Shown: positions 7,101-12,678 of the stretch, piece after piece
How the letters are laid out: each line of letters begins with the position of its first letter
Position numbering within the stretch: the first letter of the stretch is position 1
DNA from: JAZQNC01 sp045536155
GTDB lineage: Bacteria; Bacillota; Clostridia; Oscillospirales; CAG-272
Assembly (NCBI GenBank): GCA_045536155.1
Contig: JAZSMZ010000111.1
Location: forward strand, 1 to 12,678
Direction: 5' to 3'
Length of the DNA stretch: 12,678 nt
The notes under the pieces: generated by a model
Seen by the model: the letters and a program-made list of their open reading frames with translations, nothing else
What the model was told of the DNA's origin: nothing
Database searches by the model: none
Position numbers and translations under genes: made by a program

Positions 7101-8585
7101 ATGTTAAAAAAGCAAAAGAAACTGATAATTATAATCGGTATTTGTGCGCTTGCTTTGATCTTGGCGTACTTTCTGATCGTTAACCCTCTTATTGCGAAGC
7201 TCACTGCCGAAAATGAAGAGCTTCCCGAGCTTCTCGACGGCGAGGTTCTCGGCATGAACAACCGCATACTGATGTTCGAGCACATCGAGCAGGCGGGCAT
7301 TCAGCAGATCGAGGTACACAACGACCACGGCGGATACACCTTCTTCCGCGGCGAGGACGATGAGTTTTACATCAAGGGCAAGGAAAGTGCACCCTACCTT
7401 AAAAGCTCGCTTTCTTCTCTTGCCGTCGCCTCCGGATATACACTTTCAATGATGCGCGTAACAACCGAATGCACTGAGTGGGAGCAATACGGTCTTGACG
7501 AAGCGTCTGATCCCGCATATTACACTCTCACCACCGTAGACGGCACTACGCATACCGTCTACATCGGCAACATGATTCCGACCGGTGCGGGATATTATGC
7601 AAGATATGCCGGACGAGATGCGGTATATATTCTTGAAGGATCGCTTGAAAAGACTCTTCTTGCTTCTCTCGAAAGTCTTGTTGAGCCCATCCTCTGCCTG
7701 CCCACAAGCCAGAACGACTACTTTAAGGTAAGCGACTTTTACATCAAGCACAACGGCGAATACAAGGTCTGGATAGATTACATCGAGGACAACGGCGAAA
7801 AAGATGCGCCCACCTCCAGTGTCTACAAGATGAAGCATCCCGCGAACTACACTCCCTCCGACAAATACAACAAGATCTTAGAGAAGTTTACCTATTACAA
7901 AGGAAGTAAGACCATCGCCGTTGGGCACGAGCTCTTCCCTCTTGACAACGAGTTACTGCTCGAATACGGTATCGATATGTCCTGCCCTGCCTGGGAGCTC
8001 CATTTTAATTATTCGGGCATAGACAACACCGTCTATTTCAGCGAGATCAACGAGGACGGATCACGCTATGCATACTCTCGCACATTCAATCTTTTGGCGC
8101 TTATAGACGGCTCTTCCACCGACTTTCTTGAGTGGGATCTTATTGAATTTGTCAGCGAAAGCATCTATATGCTCAGCATAAACGACGTAGCGAAGATCGA
8201 CATCATCAGCGAAAAGTGTACCGAAACCTTTACTCTTGTCGGTCAGGACAACGATTTGAAGGTCACTCCCAAGAGCACCCAGAACGTGCTCGACGAGACC
8301 GATCTTAAAAACTTCCGTCAGGTTTACAGAGCATATCTTGATATTAAACTGATAGACTATGCAGAATCTACCGACACCTCGGATCTGCTCTGCACATTGC
8401 GGTTTGAAACAGATGACGGGCTCGTTTTCGAATACAAATTCTACCCCTATTCCACCCGCCGCTGTTACTTTACCATCAACGGAGAGGGCGAATTCTACGT
8501 CCTTCGCGACAGCGTTGAAAAGGCTATATCCGACACCGTTAAGATGCTCAACGGAGAGATAGTTGATTCATGGGCTAAGAACTGA
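7101..8585 (+). CDS. DUF4340-like protein linked to the GldG-type transporter
   Basis: A 494-residue protein with a single N-terminal membrane span (about 8-29) after a basic MLKKQKK start, followed by a long soluble, presumably extracytoplasmic region that is rich in Asp, Glu, Tyr and Thr and shows repeated strand patterns. Its place after ATPase, permease and GldG, and its N-terminal anchor, match DUF4340 proteins, which often follow GldG-like genes. No enzyme motif is visible. GAGG lies 7 bases before the ATG, only 15 bases after the previous gene, so it is the last gene of a four-gene operon. It probably forms part of the outer complex of the transporter. The family assignment is from pattern and context only. 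Confidence 0.78.
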   Translation: MLKKQKKLIIIIGICALALILAYFLIVNPLIAKLTAENEELPELLDGEVLGMNNRILMFEHIEQAGIQQIEVHNDHGGYTFFRGEDDEFYIKGKESAPYLKSSLSSLAVASGYTLSMMRVTTECTEWEQYGLDEASDPAYYTLTTVDGTTHTVYIGNMIPTGAGYYARYAGRDAVYILEGSLEKTLLASLESLVEPILCLPTSQNDYFKVSDFYIKHNGEYKVWIDYIEDNGEKDAPTSSVYKMKHPANYTPSDKYNKILEKFTYYKGSKTIAVGHELFPLDNELLLEYGIDMSCPAWELHFNYSGIDNTVYFSEINEDGSRYAYSRTFNLLALIDGSSTDFLEWDLIEFVSESIYMLSINDVAKIDIISEKCTETFTLVGQDNDLKVTPKSTQNVLDETDLKNFRQVYRAYLDIKLIDYAESTDTSDLLCTLRFETDDGLVFEYKFYPYSTRRCYFTINGEGEFYVLRDSVEKAISDTVKMLNGEIVDSWAKN

Positions 8586-8590
8586 TATTT

Positions 8591-8623
8591 AAAAATCACC
8601 CTTGAAAAAGGGTGATTTTTTTT
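8591..8623 (+). terminator. Rho-independent terminator of the Gld-type operon
   Basis: A perfect 13-bp stem (8591-8603 with 8608-8620; core ATCACCC/GGGTGAT) closed by a GAAA tetraloop, with a T-run of eight (8616-8623). It starts 5 bases after the stop codon. The A-run on the 5' side means it could also act on the minus strand, but no minus-strand gene ends here. Confidence 0.93.
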
Positions 8624-8674
8624 GCCGTTTTGCATATAATAAAGAGTGATGCCATGCTGATTCTTCATTGCGCT

Positions 8675-8730
8675 TTAACACATTATCACATCAAGGTGTA
8701 TGTTAATAATCGGGGCGGCAAATATTAACA
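8675..8730. repeat. Three TTAACA/TGTTAA half-sites upstream of the kinase promoter
   Basis: TTAACA at 8675-8680, TGTTAA at 8701-8706 and TTAACA at 8725-8730, so orientation alternates at spacings of 26 and 24 bases. The last two extend to a perfect 8-bp inverted repeat, TGTTAATA (8701-8708) and TATTAACA (8723-8730), around a GC-rich 14-base centre. It ends 13 bases before the -35 box, a position suited to an activator or a looping regulator. No regulator gene is in the window. Confidence 0.45.
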
Positions 8731-8743
8731 ATTGACTTTTTGC

Positions 8744-8772
8744 TTGACACAATGCCCAAAAGGGGATATAAT
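8744..8772 (+). promoter_or_regulatory. Sigma-A promoter of the sugar kinase gene
   Basis: Exact consensus boxes TTGACA (8744-8749) and TATAAT (8767-8772) with the ideal 17-base spacer. Transcription should start near 8779, leaving a short leader of about 38 bases before the ATG at 8817. The rest of the 231-base gap (8586-8816) holds only the upstream terminator and the half-sites described separately. Confidence 0.9.
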
Positions 8773-8816
8773 ATTAAGGCATGCGATTATGTTTATAACA
8801 CAAAAAGGAAAGTGCT

Positions 8817-9917
8817 ATGACAAACAGATTCGAAAGAAATATCTTTGAAATATGCGAGCTTTACGGCCTCGGCGATGGCAGAAAGACCATCGAAGAGGTG
8901 CTTAACGGTCATATTAACCGCACATACAATCTTACAATTACAAACAAAAAAGAAAAACGCAGATTCATTATACAAAGAATCAACACCACCGCCTTTTCCC
9001 AGCCCAAGATCATAATGGAAAACATCCGCGAGCTCTCCAAATGGCTTGACGGGCAAGAGGCAGAGGAATGCGACGTTTTGCGTTTTCTTTTCAACAAAAA
9101 CGGTGAAAACTACTTCATCACCGACGACGGCGGATTCTGGAGAGTTGCCCCCTATATTGAAAACAGCGTAACCTACGATGAGATCGAGGATGCCGAAATG
9201 ATGAGACGCATGGGAAGCGCTTTCGGAACCTTCCAAAAGCAGCTTTCGGGTATGCCCCTCGACAGACTGAATGAAACCATTCCCGATTTTCACAATACGA
9301 AAAAACGTCTTGACAACTTTTTTGAAAAGGTCAAAGAAGATCCCTGCGGGCGTGTTGCCGAGGTTGCTGATGAGATCGCCTTCTTTGCTGAGTACAGAGA
9401 AATGTTTGCTACCCTTCAGACGCTGCGCGACAGCGGAGAGCTGCCCTCCCGCGTAACTCACAACGATACCAAGTGCAACAACATTCTCTTTGACCGGGAT
9501 ACCGGCGCTCCTCTTACTGTAATAGATCTCGACACGGTAATGCCCGGCCTTTGCGCCTACGATTTCGGTGATGCCGTGCGCTGTGCCGCCAACACCTCGT
9601 CCGAGGACGAAAAGGATCTGTCAAAGGTCAGCTTGAACATGGAATATTTCAAAGCATTCACCGAGGGCTTTGTCGGTGCCGCAAAGGAATTTCTCACCGA
9701 AAGCGAGCTGAAGTACCTTGCATTCGGTGCTCCCACCATTGCATTTGAGCTTGCCTCCCGTTTCCTTTATGACTATCTCGACGGCGACAAGTATTTCCGT
9801 ATTCTCTACGACGATCACAACCTTGTGCGCGCAAGATGCCAGATGGCTCTCTGCCGCGACATGATGAGCAAGCTTGACGAGATGAATGCGATCGTTATGG
9901 ATTGCTGGAATAAATAA
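8817..9917 (+). CDS. Phosphotransferase of the APH fold, resembling N-acetylhexosamine 1-kinase
   Basis: A 366-residue kinase-like protein. The catalytic loop is VTHNDTKCNNILF (213-225), with Asp217 as the likely catalytic base and Asn222 as a metal ligand. The metal-binding segment VIDLDTVMPG (235-244) is followed by YDFGDAVR (248-255). The HNDTK...NN plus IDLDTVMPG combination is characteristic of the N-acetylhexosamine 1-kinase (NahK) branch of the aminoglycoside-phosphotransferase fold, whose members phosphorylate GlcNAc/GalNAc at C1. The N-lobe begins with VLNGHINRTYNL (28-39), the usual nucleotide-binding turn. The length is close to NahK's. The exact sugar cannot be read from sequence; homoserine/choline-kinase-like relatives remain possible. 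AAAGGAAAG precedes the ATG. It is transcribed alone from its own promoter and followed by a terminator. Confidence 0.85.
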   Translation: MTNRFERNIFEICELYGLGDGRKTIEEVLNGHINRTYNLTITNKKEKRRFIIQRINTTAFSQPKIIMENIRELSKWLDGQEAEECDVLRFLFNKNGENYFITDDGGFWRVAPYIENSVTYDEIEDAEMMRRMGSAFGTFQKQLSGMPLDRLNETIPDFHNTKKRLDNFFEKVKEDPCGRVAEVADEIAFFAEYREMFATLQTLRDSGELPSRVTHNDTKCNNILFDRDTGAPLTVIDLDTVMPGLCAYDFGDAVRCAANTSSEDEKDLSKVSLNMEYFKAFTEGFVGAAKEFLTESELKYLAFGAPTIAFELASRFLYDYLDGDKYFRILYDDHNLVRARCQMALCRDMMSKLDEMNAIVMDCWNK

Positions 9918-9923
9918 TTTTTT

Positions 9924-9953
9924 AGACCGATGAAATTTCATCGGTCTTTTTTT
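9924..9953 (+). terminator. Rho-independent terminator after the sugar kinase
   Basis: A perfect 24-base palindrome (9924-9947; arms AGACCGATGAAA and its complement) runs into a T-run ending at 9953. It begins 7 bases after the kinase stop and separates the kinase from the oxidoreductase genes. Confidence 0.92.
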
Positions 9954-9975
9954 ATCGTATATTTTTGTTATATCA

Positions 9976-10004
9976 TTGACAAATAAAAATGTAACTGATA
10001 CAAT
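9976..10004 (+). promoter_or_regulatory. Promoter of the first Gfo/Idh/MocA gene
   Basis: TTGACA (9976-9981), a 17-base spacer and TACAAT (9999-10004). The promoter and about 55 bases of leader closely match those of the second paralog (11208-11236), so the control region was duplicated with the gene. Confidence 0.88.
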
Positions 10005-10036
10005 GAGCACAAGCATAAAATTGCGAAAAATATTTT

Positions 10037-10050
10037 ATTGTATATACAAT
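10037..10050. repeat. 14-bp palindrome in the leader of the first oxidoreductase gene
   Basis: A perfect palindrome (ATTGTAT/ATACAAT) directly before the AAAGGAG ribosome site. The matching part of the second paralog's leader has lost it. It could be an operator or chance in AT-rich DNA. Confidence 0.35.
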
Positions 10051-10064
10051 AAAGGAGATCTGTT

Positions 10065-11150
10065 ATGGAAAAGATCAAATTAGGTATAATCGGTTGCGGC
10101 GGTATTGCCAACTGCAAGCATCTGCCCGCCCTTTCCAAGGTAGAAGAGGTTGAGCTTGCCGCATTTTGCGACATTATCCCCGAGCGCGCCGAGGATGCAA
10201 AAAACAAATACGGCAACGAAAACTCCAAAGTATACACCGACTATCACGAGCTTCTCGCCGATCCCTCTATTACCGTTGTCCATGTCCTTACCCACAATTC
10301 CGTGCACTGCTCCATTACCTGCGATGCGCTTGATGCAGGCAAGCACGTTATGTGCGAAAAGCCGATGGCAATCTCGGCCGCCGAGGGTCAGAAGATGATC
10401 GATGCCGCAAAGCGCAACAACCGTAAGCTGTCAATTGGCTATCAGTGCCGTCACCGTCTTCCCTATCTCTGTCTTAAAAAGAAGGTGGAAGAGGGTGTTC
10501 TCGGCGATATTTACTATGCAAAGGCTACAGCGCTTCGCCGCAGATGCGTTCCCACATGGGGCGTTTTCCTTGAAAAGGACAAACAGGGCGGCGGTCCTCT
10601 TATCGATATCGGCACTCACGCGCTCGACCTTACCCTTTGGTTGATGGACAACTATAAGCCCAAATACTGCATAGGCTCTACCTTCCATAAGCTCAACAAG
10701 CTTGAAGAGAAATATCACGGTAATGCCTGCGGCCCCTGGGATGTCAACAAATTTGACGTAGAGGACAGCGCATTCGGTATGATCGTTATGGAAAACGGTG
10801 CGACCATCATGCTCGAAGCATCATGGGCGCTTAACATGCTCGACACACGCGAAGCCACAACCACCTTGTGCGGTACCTTGGCAGGCGCAGACTTTGCCGA
10901 CGGTCTCCGCATCAACGGCGTTCGCGACGGCGAGCAGTACGTTGAAACAGTTAGCGTAGAGAACAGCGGGCTTAATCTTTACAATGGAATCGACGTTTCC
11001 GACAACGAATTCCGCGAAGCAAAGCTCTGGATCGACTGCATCATTAACGATACCGATCCCTTCGTTCTTCCCGAGCAGGCGCTCTGCGTAACAAAGATCC
11101 TCGAAGGCATCTACAAATCCGCCGAGACCGGTGAAGCTTATTATTTCTGA
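10065..11150 (+). CDS. Gfo/Idh/MocA-family NAD(P)-dependent oxidoreductase, copy 1
   Basis: A 361-residue dehydrogenase. The N-terminal Rossmann fold carries GIIGCGGIA (8-15 region) for the dinucleotide, then CEKPMA (97-102) with the family lysine K99, and DIGTHALDLTLW (181-192) with the catalytic His185. This family oxidises sugar, inositol or amino-sugar hydroxyls. It is clearly a paralog of the next gene, aligning without gaps for over 200 residues. Two usually conserved spots differ: THNSVH (76-81) where copy 2 has TPNVSH, and GYQCRH (125-130) where copy 2 has GYQNRF, so specificity may have changed. AAAGGAG is 7 bases before the ATG. It is monocistronic between its own promoter and a terminator. 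The substrate is unknown. Confidence 0.92.
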   Translation: MEKIKLGIIGCGGIANCKHLPALSKVEEVELAAFCDIIPERAEDAKNKYGNENSKVYTDYHELLADPSITVVHVLTHNSVHCSITCDALDAGKHVMCEKPMAISAAEGQKMIDAAKRNNRKLSIGYQCRHRLPYLCLKKKVEEGVLGDIYYAKATALRRRCVPTWGVFLEKDKQGGGPLIDIGTHALDLTLWLMDNYKPKYCIGSTFHKLNKLEEKYHGNACGPWDVNKFDVEDSAFGMIVMENGATIMLEASWALNMLDTREATTTLCGTLAGADFADGLRINGVRDGEQYVETVSVENSGLNLYNGIDVSDNEFREAKLWIDCIINDTDPFVLPEQALCVTKILEGIYKSAETGEAYYF

Positions 11151-11161
11151 TATATCGCAGC

Positions 11162-11195
11162 AAAGTCCGATGTTTTATCATCGGACTTTTTATTT
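11162..11195 (+). terminator. Rho-independent terminator between the two oxidoreductase genes
   Basis: An 11-bp perfect stem (AAAGTCCGATG, 11162-11172, with 11179-11189), a TTTTAT loop and a T-rich tail. It starts 12 bases after the stop codon, so copy 2 relies mainly on its own promoter. Confidence 0.9.
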
Positions 11196-11207
11196 TCGCT
11201 CTTTTTA

Positions 11208-11236
11208 TTGACAAACAAAAAATTAACTGATACAAT
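11208..11236 (+). promoter_or_regulatory. Promoter of the second Gfo/Idh/MocA gene
   Basis: TTGACA (11208-11213), a 17-base spacer and TACAAT (11231-11236), with the shared stretch AACTGATACAATGA around the -10 box, as in the first copy. It probably also drives the isomerase gene at 12427. Confidence 0.88.
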
Positions 11237-11295
11237 GAACTCAAGCACAAAAATGCTGAAAATATTTTTTATACATACACAAAAGGAGACCCGTT

Positions 11296-12387
11296 ATGGA
11301 AAAGGTAAAAGTAGGTATAATCGGCTGCGGCGGCATCGCTGTAGGCAAGCATCTCCCCTCCCTTAAAAAGCTTCCCGAGGTTGAACTCGTTGCATTCTGC
11401 GACATTATCCCCGAGCGCGCAGAAGATGCAAAGGCTAAGTTCGGAAATGAAAATTCCAAAGTTTATACCGATTACCACGAGCTTCTCAAAGACTCCGAGA
11501 TCACTGTTGTCCACGTTCTCACCCCCAACGTTTCTCACAGCCCCATTACCTGCGATGCACTCGATGCAGGTAAGCACGTAATGTGCGAAAAGCCTATGGC
11601 GATCAACACAGCCGAGGCTCAAAAGATGATCGATGCCGCAAAGCGCAACAATCGCAAGCTGTCTATCGGTTATCAGAACCGTTTTACTATTGCCTCCCGT
11701 TATCTTAAACAGGAAGCCGAAAACGGCACATTCGGTGAGATTTACTATGCAAAGGCAAGCGCTCTGCGCCGCCGTGCAGTTCCCACATGGGGCGTTTTCC
11801 TTGAAAAAGACAAACAGGGCGGCGGTCCCCTTATCGATATCGGAACCCATGCGCTTGACCTTACTCTTTGGGTAATGAACAATTACAAGCCCAAGTACTG
11901 CATCGGCTCCACCTTCAACAAGCTCAACAAGCTCGACATTGATGAACAGGGCAACGCGTTCGGCCCTTGGGATGTCGATAAATTCGATGTTGAAGACAGT
12001 GCTTTCGGTATGATCGTTATGGAAAACGGTGCAACAATTATGCTTGAATCGTCCTGGGCACTCAATATGCTCGATACCCGTGAAGCAATTACAACCGTCT
12101 GCGGCACAAAAGCCGGCGCAGATATGATAGAAATCGACGGAATACGCATTAACGGCGTCAAAAACGGCAGACAGTATGTCAATAAGGTTAATCTGGAGAC
12201 CGGCGGAGTTGCTTTCTTCGACGGAGTTGAGGAAAAGAATCCCTCTTTGAATGAAGCAAAATCCTGGATCGATGCAGTTATAAACGACACCGATCCCATC
12301 GTTCTCCCCGAACAGGCTATCGTTGTAACCAAGATCCTTGAGGGCATCTACAAATCCGCTCAGACGGGCGAAGCTTACTATTTCTGA
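11296..12387 (+). CDS. Gfo/Idh/MocA-family NAD(P)-dependent oxidoreductase, copy 2
   Basis: A 363-residue dehydrogenase, the more canonical of the two copies: Rossmann motif GIIGCGGIA near residue 8, TPNVSH (76-81), CEKPMA (97-102) with K99, GYQNRF (125-130), and DIGTHALDLTLW (181-192) with His185. The shared tails (KILEGIYKSA, GEAYYF) show that the copies arose by tandem duplication. Most differences lie in the C-terminal third, where copy 2 is two residues longer. AAAGGAG is 7 bases before the ATG. No terminator follows, and the isomerase gene starts 40 bases downstream, so the two are probably cotranscribed and act on one sugar. The exact substrate is unknown. Confidence 0.93.
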   Translation: MEKVKVGIIGCGGIAVGKHLPSLKKLPEVELVAFCDIIPERAEDAKAKFGNENSKVYTDYHELLKDSEITVVHVLTPNVSHSPITCDALDAGKHVMCEKPMAINTAEAQKMIDAAKRNNRKLSIGYQNRFTIASRYLKQEAENGTFGEIYYAKASALRRRAVPTWGVFLEKDKQGGGPLIDIGTHALDLTLWVMNNYKPKYCIGSTFNKLNKLDIDEQGNAFGPWDVDKFDVEDSAFGMIVMENGATIMLESSWALNMLDTREAITTVCGTKAGADMIEIDGIRINGVKNGRQYVNKVNLETGGVAFFDGVEEKNPSLNEAKSWIDAVINDTDPIVLPEQAIVVTKILEGIYKSAQTGEAYYF

Positions 12388-12426
12388 TAACGGCTCACTT
12401 TTTGCCGAGAAAGGTATGTGACAGTT

Positions 12427-12678
12427 ATGAAAATTTGCGGTATTGACAATTTATATGCCTCCCTTCCCTTGGAAGAGGCTCTTGAAAAATTCAAAGCGCT
12501 CGGCGTAGAGGCACTCGAAGTAGGTGTTGGCGGATATCCCGGAGATTCGCACTGCAAGCCCGTTGATCTGCTCAACGACGAAAACAAATTCTACGAATTC
12601 AAGCGTACGTTTGAAAAATACGGCATTGAGATCGCAGCTCTTGCCGTACACGGAAATCCCGTACATCCAAACAAGGAA
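12427..12678 (+). CDS. Sugar phosphate isomerase/epimerase-like TIM-barrel protein (3' end outside the window)
   Basis: The first 84 codons are visible and open to the window edge. The start MKICGIDNLYASLPLEEALEK, then ALEVGVGGYPGDSHC (34-48), and EIAALAVHGNPVHP (68-81), fit the first strands of the AP-endonuclease-2/xylose-isomerase-like TIM barrel; the loop with HGNPVHP is typical of that superfamily, where histidines bind a divalent metal. Such proteins commonly sit beside Gfo/Idh/MocA dehydrogenases and epimerise or isomerise the same sugar. AAAGG is about 11 bases before the ATG; an in-frame GTG at 12418 is too close to the ribosome site. The gap from the previous gene (12388-12426) has only a weak 4-bp hairpin. 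Confidence 0.85.
   Translation, partial: MKICGIDNLYASLPLEEALEKFKALGVEALEVGVGGYPGDSHCKPVDLLNDENKFYEFKRTFEKYGIEIAALAVHGNPVHPNKE

Larger units (their letters stand above)
9976..12387 (+). repeat. Tandem duplication of a promoter-leader-oxidoreductase unit
   Basis: Units 9976-11150 and 11208-12387 share promoter boxes, spacer length, leader, ribosome site and coding sequence in the same order and orientation. Both are also preceded by hairpin terminators, though of different sequence. The copies have diverged enough to be old rather than an assembly artefact. Confidence 0.85.

Noticed and set aside
8793..9461. A 222-codon minus-strand open frame
   Set aside because: Antisense to the kinase with conserved HNDTK and IDLDTVMPG motifs.
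11269..11850. A 193-codon minus-strand open frame
   Set aside because: Antisense to the second oxidoreductase; a similar shadow exists opposite the first copy because the genes are paralogs.
12391..12407. CGGC/GCCG hairpin between the second oxidoreductase and the isomerase
   Set aside because: Four-base stem with no T-run after it; not a terminator.

Overview
The window looks like a chromosomal piece of a Gram-positive anaerobe of the class Clostridia, probably a gut lineage. This is inferred from gene style (AAGGAG-type ribosome sites, sigma-A promoters TTGACA-17-TATAAT/TACAAT, short GC-hairpin terminators with T-tracts) and from protein resemblance. No rRNA or marker gene is present to fix the taxon, and I saw no mobile element, tRNA or CRISPR array.

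Region 1 (1-3531, minus strand) is the head of an F-type ATP synthase operon, in transcription order: a small AtpI-like membrane protein, atpB (a), atpE (c), atpF (b), then one long open frame that enters at 1810 and is still open at base 1. I checked that frame codon by codon: 603 codons with no stop. It joins a second b-like membrane anchor and stalk, the C-terminal domain of subunit delta, and subunit alpha up to its arginine finger. The six-helix N-terminal domain of delta is not recognisable. The closest arrangement I know is the b-delta fusion of mycobacteria, where alpha is a separate protein. A b'-delta-alpha fusion is the most unusual thing here, because F1 has three alpha subunits but canonically one delta and two stalk subunits. 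The gene is cut by the window edge, so gamma, beta and epsilon are not visible.

Region 2 (3793-8585, plus strand, divergent from atp) is a four-gene operon of the GldA/GldF/GldG type: ABC ATPase, ABC-2 permease, GldG-like membrane-anchored protein and DUF4340-like protein, ended by a strong terminator. The substrate is unknown.

Region 3 (8744-12678, plus strand) is a sugar-metabolism cluster: a kinase resembling N-acetylhexosamine 1-kinase behind a perfect consensus promoter, two tandem paralogous Gfo/Idh/MocA oxidoreductases, each behind a nearly identical promoter and leader, and the start of a TIM-barrel sugar isomerase/epimerase. Terminators follow the kinase and the first oxidoreductase, so there are three transcription units; the isomerase appears cotranscribed with the second oxidoreductase. 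A plausible reading is import and breakdown of an amino sugar or glycan-derived sugar, with oxidation, epimerisation and phosphorylation steps, but the substrate cannot be read from sequence.
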